Shown here one piece after another: positions 15,937-24,953 of a DNA stretch of 64,000 bases; the stretch's first letter is position 1; each line of letters opens with the position of its first letter. Under the pieces are notes generated by a model that was not told the DNA's origin, searched no databases, and saw only the letters and a list, made by a program, of their open reading frames with translations. The DNA is from an uncultured Eubacteriales bacterium (lineage in GTDB: Bacteria > Bacillota > Clostridia > Christensenellales > CAG-917). Both the position numbers and the translations under genes were made by a program. The stretch covers positions 1 to 64,000 of the forward strand of contig URAF01000008.1 in NCBI GenBank assembly GCA_900545885.1. Direction: 5' to 3'.

Positions 15937-17331
15937 TTATCCTATAAGGATTTTCTCGGCAGGACGTTTGGTGAGCTGTTTGACTTTGGTTTCCATCATT
16001 GCGGACGCCAGAGTCAGAACTCCCAGTCTGCCTGCAAACATCAAGAAAGTTATTATGAATTTCGACCCCGCGTTGAGTACGGGGGTTATGCCTGTGGTGA
16101 GTCCTACCGTGCCTATTGCCGATATGCATTCGAAGGCTATCGAAGTCAGCGAGAAAGGTTCGATTGCGCAGATTATGAGCGTTGCAATCAGAATGTGCAT
16201 CAGGTAGATTGTGAAAAGCGACAACGCTTGTTTTGCAAGCGAAAGGTCGAGAGAGCGTTTTCCGATGACGATGTTGCGCTGGTTGCGCATAGACGAGTAC
16301 AGTCCGAACAGAATGACCACCATGGTGGTGACTTTGATACCGCCGGCGGTCGAGCCGCTGTTGCCGCCTATGAACATAAGCATTTGCGTAAGCAAAAGAC
16401 TGCTGTCGCTGAGCGCTGCTATGTCTACGGTGTTGTAGCCCGCGGTTCTTGGAGTTACCGCCTGGAACAGGCAAATAAGGAACTGTTCGCCGGGGTTTCT
16501 GCCCGCGAGCACGCCGTTATGTTCAAATGCGAAGAAGAGAAGGGCGGGAACAAACACAAGCAACAATGTTGCCCAAAGCACTATGCGGGTGTGAAGTCGG
16601 AAGTTTTTGTAACGGAACTTTTTGTCCCAGATGTCCCCCCATACGACGTAACCCGTACCGCCCATAATAATGAGCGCGCATATGGTGAGGTTGACGATTG
16701 CGTCGCCGCTGTACGCCGTGAGCGAGGAGAAGGTATTGCCGCTTATGCCCATAAGGTCAAAGCCCGCGTTGCAGAACGCCGAAATGCTGTGGAAGAAGGC
16801 AAACCATATTCCCATGCCTGCACCGAAGTCCTGACAGAACCTTGTCGCAAGCAACATCGCGCCCGCAAGTTCGACGGAGAACGTGAAAATCAGAATGCGT
16901 TTTATGAGCACCACAATTCCCGCTTTGGTGAACGAACCTGCCGACTGCGCCATTATTGTGCGTTCGAAAAGTCCTATTCTTCTGCCCAATGCAAACGAAA
17001 ACAGCGTGATGAACGTCATAAATCCTATGCCGCCGACCTGTATGAGCAACAGTATGAAAATCTGTCCGAACCAGTTCCAGTACGTGAAAGTGTCGTAGAC
17101 AACGAGTCCCGTCACGCAGGTAGCGGACGTTGATGTGAGCAGAGCGTCGATATAGGGCGTCCATACGCCTTGTTTGTTGGATATGGGTAAACTCAAAACA
17201 AAACTGCCCAGCAATATAATGCCGAGGTAGCCGAGAACGAGAACCTGAATGGCGGACAGCTTGCGCTGGAACTTACGTTTGCGTTTTACGGTGTCCGTTT
17301 GTTGGTGAATTTGTGCTTCTGTTTCTGTCAT
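15937..17331 (-). CDS. ktrB: KtrB/TrkH-type potassium transporter subunit
   Basis: A 464-residue membrane protein of the SKT family. Four M1-P-M2 units can be followed, with pore loops such as TSATCVTGL, FHSISAFCNAGFDLMG, VTPRTAGYN and ISAIGTVGLTTG, where the conserved Gly residues form the selectivity filters. It conducts K+, coupled to Na+ or H+, and needs KtrA. The length is typical. A minus-strand promoter lies about 50 bases upstream, and no strong ribosome site is seen. Confidence 0.95.
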   Translation of the reverse strand: MTETEAQIHQQTDTVKRKRKFQRKLSAIQVLVLGYLGIILLGSFVLSLPISNKQGVWTPYIDALLTSTSATCVTGLVVYDTFTYWNWFGQIFILLLIQVGGIGFMTFITLFSFALGRRIGLFERTIMAQSAGSFTKAGIVVLIKRILIFTFSVELAGAMLLATRFCQDFGAGMGIWFAFFHSISAFCNAGFDLMGISGNTFSSLTAYSGDAIVNLTICALIIMGGTGYVVWGDIWDKKFRYKNFRLHTRIVLWATLLLVFVPALLFFAFEHNGVLAGRNPGEQFLICLFQAVTPRTAGYNTVDIAALSDSSLLLTQMLMFIGGNSGSTAGGIKVTTMVVILFGLYSSMRNQRNIVIGKRSLDLSLAKQALSLFTIYLMHILIATLIICAIEPFSLTSIAFECISAIGTVGLTTGITPVLNAGSKFIITFLMFAGRLGVLTLASAMMETKVKQLTKRPAEKILIG

Positions 17332-17384
17332 AACACTTATGCGGAAGACTTGCGCGCATACCCGTGCGCATTCCGTTGAAATAT

Positions 17385-17413
17385 ATTATATCATATTCCG
17401 CCACAAACAACAA
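17385..17413 (-). promoter_or_regulatory. Promoter for ktrBA
   Basis: On the minus strand, TTGTTG (17413-17408), spacer 17, TATAAT (17390-17385) with a TGA extension before the -10. Confidence 0.75.
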
Positions 17414-17506
17414 CTAAATTTGCGTTCATGCGGTTTATGCGAGCAAGAGGCGACATCCGATGCGGAAAAGCAATCGCCTGTAAGCGGCTCTCGTCAAGCG
17501 TATCCG

Positions 17507-18109
17507 TCACCTGTTTACGAAAACGAGAACGGCGCCTTTTACGACGCGTATTGAAAATTCGTCGTCGGAAGTCACATTGGATACCCCGCGCGAGTCGTGA
17601 GAGGTGAGAGTAAGATTTTGCAGAGGGTATTCCAGCCCGCGGGAGTCGGTGACGAGCGCGTCGCCGCCATGCGGAATTATGGATACCGTTCTTCCTTTGC
17701 CGACGGCCAGGGTAAAGGGCGTACCCTCGTCAGCGTGAACGAAGTGTATGTCACAGTCGTTTTCTTCGGCGCGGGCGACCATACCGAGATAATCGGCAAG
17801 TGCCATTATGTCGATGTTACCGAGGACGTGGTCGCACCTTCCGCCAGTTACGCCGTAAAAGATTGCTTCGTTGCTGCCGATTTCCTTTGCGAGGTACACC
17901 GCGGCTTCGCCGTCCGTAAAGTTCTTTCGCGGGTCGTGACGGTAAACTTTGACTTCTTCGGGGATATTGTGCACGGAGTCGCAGTCGCCGACGATGTAGT
18001 CGGGCTTTGCGGGGCATATGTCAAAACCGCCGTCTGCGCATATGATTTTGTCCGCGCTTACCGTTCTTTCCGTTTTTCTTCCCGAGTTGAGAAAAATTGC
18101 CGTTTTCAT
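17507..18109 (-). CDS. thiN: Thiamine diphosphokinase
   Basis: A 200-residue enzyme that converts thiamine to thiamine diphosphate. The motifs are IICADGG, the Asp-rich YIVGDCDS, NFTDGEAA and GGRCDHVLGN, in the family order. The C-terminal beta sandwich (SIIPHGGDALV through SIRVVKGAVLVFV) closes the thiamine site. The ATG at 18109 gives the usual MKTAIFLNSG start; nine extra codons upstream lie in the gap. It follows the P1 peptidase by 11 bases, so it sits at the end of a minus-strand operon. No TPP riboswitch is seen. Confidence 0.92.
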   Translation of the reverse strand: MKTAIFLNSGRKTERTVSADKIICADGGFDICPAKPDYIVGDCDSVHNIPEEVKVYRHDPRKNFTDGEAAVYLAKEIGSNEAIFYGVTGGRCDHVLGNIDIMALADYLGMVARAEENDCDIHFVHADEGTPFTLAVGKGRTVSIIPHGGDALVTDSRGLEYPLQNLTLTSHDSRGVSNVTSDDEFSIRVVKGAVLVFVNR

Positions 18110-18120
18110 AGGTTGCCTTT

Positions 18121-19080
18121 TCAGTCGCACTGCCAAGTGTCCGTTTTTTCGTACGTGTCGTCGTAGAGCACCGTATAGCGCACTCCGTCGTTTACGGCGT
18201 TGAGGATTGCTTTTTCCGTCGCTTCAACCGCGGCGGTCTGCAAAAGCACCGTGTTGAGGACGGGGCGGTGTCCGCTAGCCAGACAGAACATCGTGTCGCC
18301 GTCGTAGTCGGTGTGCACGGGTCGTATTGTGCGCGCAAGCCCGTTGTGCGCAGCGGCGGCTATCTTGTTTGCCGTGACTTTGTCGATTTTCGCGTCGGTG
18401 ACGATACAGCCGATTGTCGTGTTTGTGCCCATCATCATTTTGAGCACTTCGCCCGACACTATGCGTTTCTCAACGTCGATGAACGAACCGTCGTTGGCTT
18501 TTGTTCCTGCGACAATTATGCCCGTCGACGGGTCGACAACGTCACCAAGCGCGTTGACCGCGACTATTGCGGTTACGTTGACGCCCGCAACCTTTACGGT
18601 GTATGCGCCGACGCCCGATTTGCAGGCGTATTTCATGCCGCGCATCTTGCCCACGGTTGCGCCTTTTCCAACGCCGTTTTGACCGAAAGTGGGGGTTCTG
18701 TCTGCGTTTTCGCACGCTTTATATCCCGTTTCTGCTGTCGGATAGTGATATTCCTTTTGGTTGAGGTCGAATATTACCGCACCCGAAACAATGGGTACGA
18801 CTTTGCCTGCGGTGTGGTAGCCGATGCCTTTTTCGCGCAGGTATTCCATAACGCCCGTACAGGAAGCAAGCCCGTATGCCGAGCCGCCAGTAAGCACTAC
18901 GGCGTTGACCTTGTCCATCATTTTTTCGGGGTGCAGAAGGTCGGTTTCGCGGGTGCCCGGTGCGCCGCCGCGGCAGTCAACGCCGCCGACCGCGCCTTTT
19001 TCGGAAAGTATGACGGTCACGCCCGTGTAGTCGTCCTGCGCTTGTCCGATTTTGAAACCTTTTGGTATTGTCACGTTCAT
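18121..19080 (-). CDS. P1-family (DmpA-like) peptidase
   Basis: A 319-residue member of the DmpA/OAT N-terminal nucleophile superfamily. Conserved segments are GVDCRGGAPGTRETD, VLTGGSAYGLASC, GATVGKMRG and TTIGCIVTDA, where self-cleavage before the Thr of the last segment would make the catalytic nucleophile. It probably acts as an aminopeptidase in the cytoplasm; the substrate is unknown. A GGAG site precedes the ATG. It follows the maturase by 42 bases on the same strand, and their link may be only co-transcription. Confidence 0.9.
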   Translation of the reverse strand: MNVTIPKGFKIGQAQDDYTGVTVILSEKGAVGGVDCRGGAPGTRETDLLHPEKMMDKVNAVVLTGGSAYGLASCTGVMEYLREKGIGYHTAGKVVPIVSGAVIFDLNQKEYHYPTAETGYKACENADRTPTFGQNGVGKGATVGKMRGMKYACKSGVGAYTVKVAGVNVTAIVAVNALGDVVDPSTGIIVAGTKANDGSFIDVEKRIVSGEVLKMMMGTNTTIGCIVTDAKIDKVTANKIAAAAHNGLARTIRPVHTDYDGDTMFCLASGHRPVLNTVLLQTAAVEATEKAILNAVNDGVRYTVLYDDTYEKTDTWQCD

Positions 19081-19122
19081 ATTTTTTCTCCGTTTCGGGA
19101 TTTGCTTTTCGTTTGAGCAGTG

Positions 19123-20265
19123 CTAGCTCAGCCGTTTGAGGTGCGGCAGAGCATAAGCAAAGAAACTCTTGTACGCCGCGCATTTGTCCACGTCCGTGCG
19201 TTCGCGTTTGCAACCGTTCTTGCACAGTCGGTAGTATGCGCATTCCTTGCATTTGTCTTCGGGAACAAGGCTTTCTTCGATGAACCGCTTTACCTTGTCG
19301 CTTTTTTCCATCTCCGAAAAAGTGTCGGTGTGCACGTTGCCCAGTCTGTATTCGTCCAGACAATAGAAGTCGCAAGGATAAACCGACCCGTCGCTTTCTA
19401 TTACGTACTGGTGCGTGCAATGCCCGTTCATTCCGCACTGTTCCGCGCGGCCGCCTTTCGCGAGAATGACGAAGTTGTCGAACTGTCTTATCGACGTGTA
19501 TCTTCCGTCAAGTATGTCTTTGAGATACAGCGAAAAGGCTTTTTTGAGGAAAGAAGCATAACTTTCCGCATCGAGGCAAAAGTCCTTTTCGGGCGTTTGG
19601 TCGGAAGCCGACGCAACGCCGTTCGCGGGGACTTCTTTTCCGTCTGCCGTCCATGTGTTCACGCCGTATCTGAGTGGTTTGAGGACCGGTATGAATTGCA
19701 GATGTCCGAATTTGTTGCGACGGTAAAACGCGTACACGCGTTCTATGTTTCCGGCAACGGGTTTTGTCAGCACGCAGAGAACGTTGAAATCCACACGGTA
19801 TTTCTGCAACAGTTTGGCAGCGGCGTAAACGGTGTCGAAAGTGGGTTCGCCGTCCGCGGTCACGCGCAGGGCGTTTGCCGTGCGGTCGCCGTCCAACGAC
19901 AACCCGACAAGCCATTTGTTGCGGGCGAAGAATTTGCACCATTCTTCGTCGATAAGAGTTCCGTTTGTCTGCACGCACACCGTGACCTTGCTGCCTTTCG
20001 AGTTGAGTTCGCGTATAAGCCGCTCGGCGGTGGCAAAGAACTCTTTGCCCGAGAGCAGAGGTTCGCCGCCCTGAAAGGATATCGATACGGGCGCGCCGTC
20101 CGCATGAGCAAATACGCCCGAGAGCGTTGCCGCAAGCGTATCTTCGCTCATAAATCCGTAAGAGGGCATTGCCCTGTGCTCAGACAGAGAGTGATAGAAA
20201 CAGTATTCGCACCGCATATTGCAAAGCGATGACGAGGGTTTGAGCATTACGGATACGGGAGGCAT
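19123..20265 (-). CDS. Anaerobic sulfatase-maturating enzyme (radical SAM/SPASM)
   Basis: A 380-residue radical SAM enzyme that oxidises the active-site Cys of sulfatases to formylglycine without oxygen. Cys15, Cys19 and Cys22 (CNMRCEYC) bind the SAM cluster. The GGEP-like motif is FQGGEPLLSG. The C-terminal SPASM cysteines are seen in CGMNGHC, YPCDFYC, and CKECAYYRLCKNGC, which would bind two auxiliary 4Fe-4S clusters. Its ATG shares one base with the sulfatase stop codon (TGATG), so it is translationally coupled to its predicted substrate. Confidence 0.95.
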   Translation of the reverse strand: MPPVSVMLKPSSSLCNMRCEYCFYHSLSEHRAMPSYGFMSEDTLAATLSGVFAHADGAPVSISFQGGEPLLSGKEFFATAERLIRELNSKGSKVTVCVQTNGTLIDEEWCKFFARNKWLVGLSLDGDRTANALRVTADGEPTFDTVYAAAKLLQKYRVDFNVLCVLTKPVAGNIERVYAFYRRNKFGHLQFIPVLKPLRYGVNTWTADGKEVPANGVASASDQTPEKDFCLDAESYASFLKKAFSLYLKDILDGRYTSIRQFDNFVILAKGGRAEQCGMNGHCTHQYVIESDGSVYPCDFYCLDEYRLGNVHTDTFSEMEKSDKVKRFIEESLVPEDKCKECAYYRLCKNGCKRERTDVDKCAAYKSFFAYALPHLKRLS

Positions 20266-22340
20266 CAGCTTACAATTCCTCTGCGGTTGGTTTTCATTTC
20301 TCGACGGAATGCGTTGAGCGCGGCGTCGAGTTTTTCGGCTATCTGCGGATATCTCGGCTGAACGTTGTATCCTTCTATCGGGTCGAGGTCGAGATTGAAA
20401 AGATAGTTGACGTAAAACTGGTCTATGAACGCCGAGTTCTCGGAATGCACACGGTCGAAGAACTTGAAGTCGTACACTTTGCCGTCAAGTTCGACGGGCA
20501 TCTGAACGGCTTGCGTTTTGCCTTTCTTCTGGTAGTAAAGCACGTCGTGAACGCGTGTATCCGCGGGGACTTCCGCTTGCCACAGTTGGCTCAGATCCTT
20601 GCCGTCGATTATTCTGTCGGAAGGCAGGGAAGAAACTCCGCACATTGAAAGTATGGTGGTATAGAGGTCGAAGTTCATCGACGAAGTTTCTATGCGTTTG
20701 GTGGTGGCGGCAACGGGTGCGGAGTCCGTGCCGTCGGGATAGTAAAGGAATTCGGAGTCTGCGATTCGGTCGCCGCTGCCCACGCCGCCGTTGGGGTATG
20801 ACGCAATGAGCGGTACTTTCATTCCGCCTTCGAAAGTGGTGTTTTTTCTGCCGCGCAGTGCTCCCGTCGCGCCTTCGCGCCCCGGTCCGTTGTCGGATGT
20901 GAAGATTATCAGCGTGTCGTCGTAAACGCCCGCCGATTTGAGATAGTCGAGGATTTCGCCCACGCCTTTGTCGAACTCTTCGATGCAGTCCACGTACGTG
21001 TCGTCGCTCGTATCGCCTTTTCCGTTGCCGTTGTTGTCCGAGAAAATCGGGTAGTGCGGCCACGGGGTTGTGTAGTATGCGAGGAATTTGCTGTCGTTTT
21101 CGACCGAAGACGATATGAAATTCAGCATTTCGGCGGTGAGCAGTTTCGTGCTTTCGGACTGGTCGAGGTTTTCTTTGTGAGTGCGCACTTCGCGGTGCGT
21201 TTCGCCTTCGGGGTGTCCCGCGCCCGTGTCGCGCACCCAGTTGTATGGCGTCATATCGTTGACGTAATAACTTCCGTAAAAATAGTCGAAACCCTGGTTT
21301 GTAGGCAGGTATTCGCCGTAGTCGCCGAGGTTCCATTTGCCTATGCACGCCGTGTCGTAGCCGATTTGTTGCAGTACTTCCGCAAACGTGATTTCGTCGC
21401 CGAGTATTCCGTCCACGTTGCCGAGGAACTGGTAGGGATTGTAGAAGTGTGTGGGCGACCACGGAGTGCTTTCGACGGTGGAAGGGAAAACCACGTTGTC
21501 GAGGTATCCTCTCGACGAATATCTGCCCGTGAGAATGCTGAAACGAGAAGGAGAGCATACGGGCGACGACGAATAAAAGTTGTCCATCATAATCCCGTCC
21601 GCGGCGATGGAGTCGATGTTCGGGGTGTTGATTGTCGGCGTTTTGCCGTTCAAATAACTGTAAGAGGATATGTCCGCATAGCCCATGTCGTCCATAAGTA
21701 TGACGAGAACGTTAGGGGAGTCTGTTTTGTCGGATTTGACGGAACCGAGGTATGCGTCGTGTCCTTCCTGCAGGCTTTCGACGACGGGACGGACGCGCAG
21801 GTTCATGAAGAGTATGTATATTACGGACGTCCCTATCATCAGAAGAACGGTGACGAGGGTCATGAGTTTGAGGGTTTTGCCCGAGAAGGCTTTTTTCAGG
21901 AAAAGAAGCGCAACGGAAAGCGCCATGGGAGCCATGACGAGAACGAGGTTCCACCAAAGGCGTTTCCCGAAAGGTTCGGCGCTCCATATAAGGAAATAAA
22001 GGAAAGTCGAACAGAAAAGAACGCCGAACGCCGCCCAATAGAAAGTTCGCACGGGACGGTTTCGCAGGGTGTCGACGAATACGAACAACGCGGACGCCGC
22101 GGCAAGCGCAATTGCAACCAGCGGGAAAAAGTTAAATCCCGTCGAGAGCATGACGAGTGCATAGAACACGCAGAGCAAAACCCAGAACATACCGAACCCG
22201 TTTCTTGCGGGGGACAGTTTTCCGACTTCGGAATAAGTTTCGGTTTTGACGGTTTCGCGGGCGGATTTCTCCGTTTCGGCGGGACTAAATCCGCCTGTTT
22301 CGGCATTGTTGATTTTAACGTTGTTTGTATCTTCGCTCAT
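20265..22340 (-). CDS. Membrane-anchored Cys-type sulfatase
   Basis: A 691-residue alkaline-phosphatase-superfamily sulfatase. Five hydrophobic helices occupy about residues 50-179. An extracellular catalytic domain follows, with LVILMDDMGYAD as the metal site and PVCSPSRFSILTG as the sulfatase signature; Cys262 is the residue to be made formylglycine. IGKWNLGDYG and FTSDNGPGREG complete the metal site. The five-helix anchor resembles lipoteichoic-acid-synthase-like layouts, but the CxPSR motif says sulfatase. The start at 22340 is seven bases after a -10 box with no ribosome site. The maturase follows in overlap. Confidence 0.93.
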   Translation of the reverse strand: MSEDTNNVKINNAETGGFSPAETEKSARETVKTETYSEVGKLSPARNGFGMFWVLLCVFYALVMLSTGFNFFPLVAIALAAASALFVFVDTLRNRPVRTFYWAAFGVLFCSTFLYFLIWSAEPFGKRLWWNLVLVMAPMALSVALLFLKKAFSGKTLKLMTLVTVLLMIGTSVIYILFMNLRVRPVVESLQEGHDAYLGSVKSDKTDSPNVLVILMDDMGYADISSYSYLNGKTPTINTPNIDSIAADGIMMDNFYSSSPVCSPSRFSILTGRYSSRGYLDNVVFPSTVESTPWSPTHFYNPYQFLGNVDGILGDEITFAEVLQQIGYDTACIGKWNLGDYGEYLPTNQGFDYFYGSYYVNDMTPYNWVRDTGAGHPEGETHREVRTHKENLDQSESTKLLTAEMLNFISSSVENDSKFLAYYTTPWPHYPIFSDNNGNGKGDTSDDTYVDCIEEFDKGVGEILDYLKSAGVYDDTLIIFTSDNGPGREGATGALRGRKNTTFEGGMKVPLIASYPNGGVGSGDRIADSEFLYYPDGTDSAPVAATTKRIETSSMNFDLYTTILSMCGVSSLPSDRIIDGKDLSQLWQAEVPADTRVHDVLYYQKKGKTQAVQMPVELDGKVYDFKFFDRVHSENSAFIDQFYVNYLFNLDLDPIEGYNVQPRYPQIAEKLDAALNAFRREMKTNRRGIVS

Positions 22341-22347
22341 AAAAAAA

Positions 22348-22376
22348 AGTATACCACCGAAAAGGCGTTTTAGCAA
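22348..22376 (-). promoter_or_regulatory. Promoter abutting the sulfatase start codon
   Basis: On the minus strand, TTGCTA (22376-22371), spacer 17, TATACT (22353-22348), then seven T residues and the ATG at 22340. The arrangement predicts a leaderless mRNA. Confidence 0.7.
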
Positions 22377-22437
22377 GAATTAGTCGCGCGTAACCCGTGC
22401 ACAAGTGCGACGCGCCGCAGAGCGTAGCTTGTAAATG

Positions 22438-22465
22438 TTGATTTTCCGTCCTTTCGTGATATAAT
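22438..22465 (+). promoter_or_regulatory. Extended -10 promoter for the MscS gene
   Basis: TTGATT at 22438-22443 and TATAAT at 22460-22465, spacer 16, with TGA directly before the -10 box. Confidence 0.75.
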
Positions 22466-22495
22466 AACTGTAAACCTAACGACAAGAGAGGAATT

Positions 22496-23515
22496 ATGGA
22501 ACAATTCTGGAACGATTTCGTCAATTTTTTTAAAAATGCGGGGCTCAATATCCTGTTCGGCATAATCATTTTGGTTGTAGGACTTGTCCTTTGCAAACTC
22601 ATAAAGGTTATTCTCCGTAAGATTTTGCGCAGAAGCAAACGCGACGAGGCTATGTCGAGTTTCGTGGTGTCGCTTGTCGACATCATTCTGAAAATAATCG
22701 TCCTCATCACCGCGCTTGCGACAATGGGTATCAATACCGCGTCGATTATCGCAGTTGTCGGTACCTGCGGCGTGGCAATCGGCCTTGCCCTGAAAGACAG
22801 CCTCGGCAACCTTGCAAGCGGAATTATGATTATTTTCAACAAGCCGTTCAAGAAAGACGACTATGTGGAAATCGCAGGACAGGAAGGGCAGATTACGCAG
22901 ATAAACCTGTTCAATACCACGCTGGTGACCTACGACAATACAGTCATAGTCGTGCCCAATTCGCAAGCGGTCAACAACCCGATAGTCAACTACGAAGGTT
23001 GCAAGTATCGTCGTATAGTCGTCGACGTCGACCTTGCCAAAGGAACGGACATCGAAGGCGTGAAAACCATACTCGCGAACATTGCGGAAAACGAGCCTTT
23101 GTTGACAAAAGCGGTGGATTATTCCGTCAGAATGGAAGAACAAACCTTGAATTCTGTCAAAATCAAGTTGAAGGCATATGCGGAAACCGCCAATTACTGG
23201 GACGCAAAATACAACCTTGTCGAAAAGACTTACGAAGCGTTGAAGGCAGAAGGATTGCTGTCGCCGAACGCGCAGATTGACGTTCACATCAGCGGCAAAC
23301 CCGCCGAAGAAAAACCCGTCGTGCGCAAGGAAAAAGGCAAAGGAAAACCCGTTGCTTTGACAAAGGAATTCCCCGTCGACAAAATTGACGCAATGCCCGA
23401 CACCGACGAACCCGCGACGATTTCCGATGTTGCAACGGACGACGGTGCGCCGTCCGATCCCAAAAGACGTCATACATGGGAGACCGTGGCAGGCAAGGGC
23501 GACGCCGACGATTGA
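22496..23515 (+). CDS. MscS-family mechanosensitive channel
   Basis: A 339-residue channel. Three membrane segments lie at about residues 15-36, 58-80 and 86-115; the last is the pore helix with the Gly/Ala-rich GTCGVAIGLALKDSLGNLASG. The cytoplasmic beta domain has DYVEIAGQEGQITQINLFNTTL and VVPNSQAVNNPIVNY. It opens under membrane tension to release osmolytes. The C-terminal 75 residues are a charged Lys/Asp/Pro-rich tail beyond the usual MscS end. GAGAGGA precedes the ATG. Confidence 0.95.
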   Translation: MEQFWNDFVNFFKNAGLNILFGIIILVVGLVLCKLIKVILRKILRRSKRDEAMSSFVVSLVDIILKIIVLITALATMGINTASIIAVVGTCGVAIGLALKDSLGNLASGIMIIFNKPFKKDDYVEIAGQEGQITQINLFNTTLVTYDNTVIVVPNSQAVNNPIVNYEGCKYRRIVVDVDLAKGTDIEGVKTILANIAENEPLLTKAVDYSVRMEEQTLNSVKIKLKAYAETANYWDAKYNLVEKTYEALKAEGLLSPNAQIDVHISGKPAEEKPVVRKEKGKGKPVALTKEFPVDKIDAMPDTDEPATISDVATDDGAPSDPKRRHTWETVAGKGDADD

Positions 23516-23593
23516 TTGCGCGGTTGACTTGTAGCATTTTTTCAGCAAAACACGAGCAATACACGCCAAAACCAAAAATGCACAATAAACGAA

Positions 23594-23618
23594 AAAACCG
23601 TCCGTTGGGCGGTTTTTA
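23594..23618 (+). terminator. Rho-independent terminator after the MscS gene
   Basis: aaaccgtcc pairs with gggcggttt (one G-U pair), followed by T residues. Confidence 0.75.
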
Positions 23619-23694
23619 CGTTCCGAGAGGTCAAGTGCGTGAGAATTTTAATAATCAGCCGAATGACATCGGATAATCCTTTGCGCTTCCTTGA

Positions 23695-23838
23695 TTACGC
23701 TTCCGTGAATTCGTTGTTGGAGCAGGAAGGGCAGGGAGGAAGTTTGTCGTATTCGCCGACGCTCACCTGAGTGTGGCATCTGGTGCAACTGTAAGTGCCT
23801 CTGCCGGGCTTTTCACCGGTTTTGCAAACGTGTTTCAT
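23695..23838 (-). CDS. Small zinc ribbon protein of 47 residues
   Basis: A short protein MKHVCKTGEKPGRGTYSCT... with two CxxC knuckles, SCTRC and PCPSC, which would hold one zinc or iron ion as in a rubredoxin or zinc ribbon fold. AAGGAGGTAAAATT stands directly before the ATG at 23838, and this excludes a longer in-frame extension upstream. Proteins of this type are common as single genes in Clostridia. The role is not known. It is oriented against the MscS gene and divergent from the C_GCAxxG_C_C gene. Confidence 0.8.
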   Translation of the reverse strand: MKHVCKTGEKPGRGTYSCTRCHTQVSVGEYDKLPPCPSCSNNEFTEA

Positions 23839-24173
23839 AATTTTACCTCCTTGTGGATTTGTCAGTAGTATGAGCACCTTGCGGCGCGATATGTGCAACG
23901 CGGCGTGTAAATTTTTGGAAAGGGCGGCAAGTCGATGCCGACTGCAAGCTGTCGAACGGATTGAGGAACCGTGCGGACTGTGCGGGATATTCTGTGATAA
24001 CGTTGCCGCGCGGTACGCGCGCGCCGACTGTTCGACGGCGAAAAACGGCTTTGCGGTGCGTTTGTTTTTAGGGTTCATTAAGTTGCAATTTCAATGGGTA
24101 TGTGATATTATTGTTAAAGTTTTTTAACGGGCGCGCGTGTTACGTATGTGCGTCGCGGCGTGTGAGGTGTGAT
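23839..24173. other. Intergenic region of 335 bases
   Basis: GC-rich in the middle and holding an open frame on each strand, neither with a start site or family signal. The only supported elements are the ribosome site of the zinc ribbon gene at the left end and the promoter at 24083-24111 at the right. Confidence 0.5.
24083..24111 (+). promoter_or_regulatory. Promoter for the C_GCAxxG_C_C / yhbY / CDF operon
   Basis: TTGCAA at 24083-24088 and TATTAT at 24106-24111, spacer 17, with TGA before the -10 box. Confidence 0.65.
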
Positions 24174-24593
24174 ATGACACGTTCAGAATTGGCAAAACAG
24201 TATTTCACGGAAGGCTATAACTGCGCGCAGTCTGTTGTGCTTGCTTTTGCCGACAAAGTCAATGTCGACACCGAAACAATCAAAGCCTTTTCCGCTCCTT
24301 TCGGCGGCGGAATGGGACGTCTGCGCGAAGTGTGCGGCGCGGTCAGCGGTATGGTTATGGTTGCGGGACTTTCCCGCAAGTGGGACACTCTCGACCGAAC
24401 CAGCAAAAACGACCTTTACGCACTTGAACGCAAACTCGCCGAAGAGTTCCGTGCAAGGGTGGGCGACATCGTGTGTCGAGAACTTATCAAAAGCCGTCCT
24501 CACGGCGACGTACACAATTCCCTCAAACCCGGTTGCAAAGAGCTGGTCGGGATTGCGGCGGAGATAGTAGAACAAAACGTGGATTTCGAATAA
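24174..24593 (+). CDS. C_GCAxxG_C_C family redox protein
   Basis: A 139-residue protein with the family pattern: YNCAQSVVLAF, then GGGMGRLREVCGAVSGMVM, then VCRELI and KPGCKELV. The conserved Cys residues are thought to bind a metal or undergo redox change; members sit near electron-transfer genes in anaerobes. Start at 24174 after GAGGTGTGAT; a longer frame from 24102 is not supported. yhbY follows after 12 bases, so it is first in an operon of four. The precise function is not established for the family. Confidence 0.88.
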   Translation: MTRSELAKQYFTEGYNCAQSVVLAFADKVNVDTETIKAFSAPFGGGMGRLREVCGAVSGMVMVAGLSRKWDTLDRTSKNDLYALERKLAEEFRARVGDIVCRELIKSRPHGDVHNSLKPGCKELVGIAAEIVEQNVDFE

Positions 24594-24605
24594 TCGGAGA
24601 GATAT

Positions 24606-24902
24606 ATGCTTACGGGAAAACAGAGAGCAACGCTCAGAGCAAAGGCTAACGGGCTCAATCCTTATTTTCAGATCGGCAAGGGCGGTATAGGCGACAATAT
24701 GGTTGCCGACATAGCCGCCGCGCTCGAAGCGCACGAACTTGTCAAAATAACCGTTCTCAAAACCGCGGAAGGTACGCCCAAAGAGTTGCTCGGGCGTATC
24801 GCCGAAGCGACGGGAGCGGAAGAGATTTCCGCAGTCGGCAACAAAATCGTGATTTACAAAAGAAGTTCCCGCGACGACGTCGCGCATATCGAACTGAACT
24901 GA
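24606..24902 (+). CDS. yhbY: YhbY-family RNA-binding protein (CRM domain)
   Basis: A 98-residue single CRM domain. The start LTGKQRATLRAKANGLNP and the GKGGIGDN loop are the RNA-binding signature, and IVIYKRS is the last strand. The family associates with pre-50S ribosomal particles and assists ribosome assembly. Length is full. Ribosome site GGAGAGAT lies just before the ATG. In many Firmicutes it is near ribosome or tRNA genes; here it sits between the C_GCAxxG_C_C gene and a small charged protein. Confidence 0.94.
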   Translation: MLTGKQRATLRAKANGLNPYFQIGKGGIGDNMVADIAAALEAHELVKITVLKTAEGTPKELLGRIAEATGAEEISAVGNKIVIYKRSSRDDVAHIELN

Positions 24903-24953
24903 ACTCCGAACCGTTTATCGGACAGCATCGGAGAAATTTGTAAGACGAACGAA

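Noticed and set aside
19120..20232. Plus-strand frame of 370 codons opposite the sulfatase maturase
   Set aside because: The minus-strand radical SAM protein has all its cysteine motifs; the plus frame has none.
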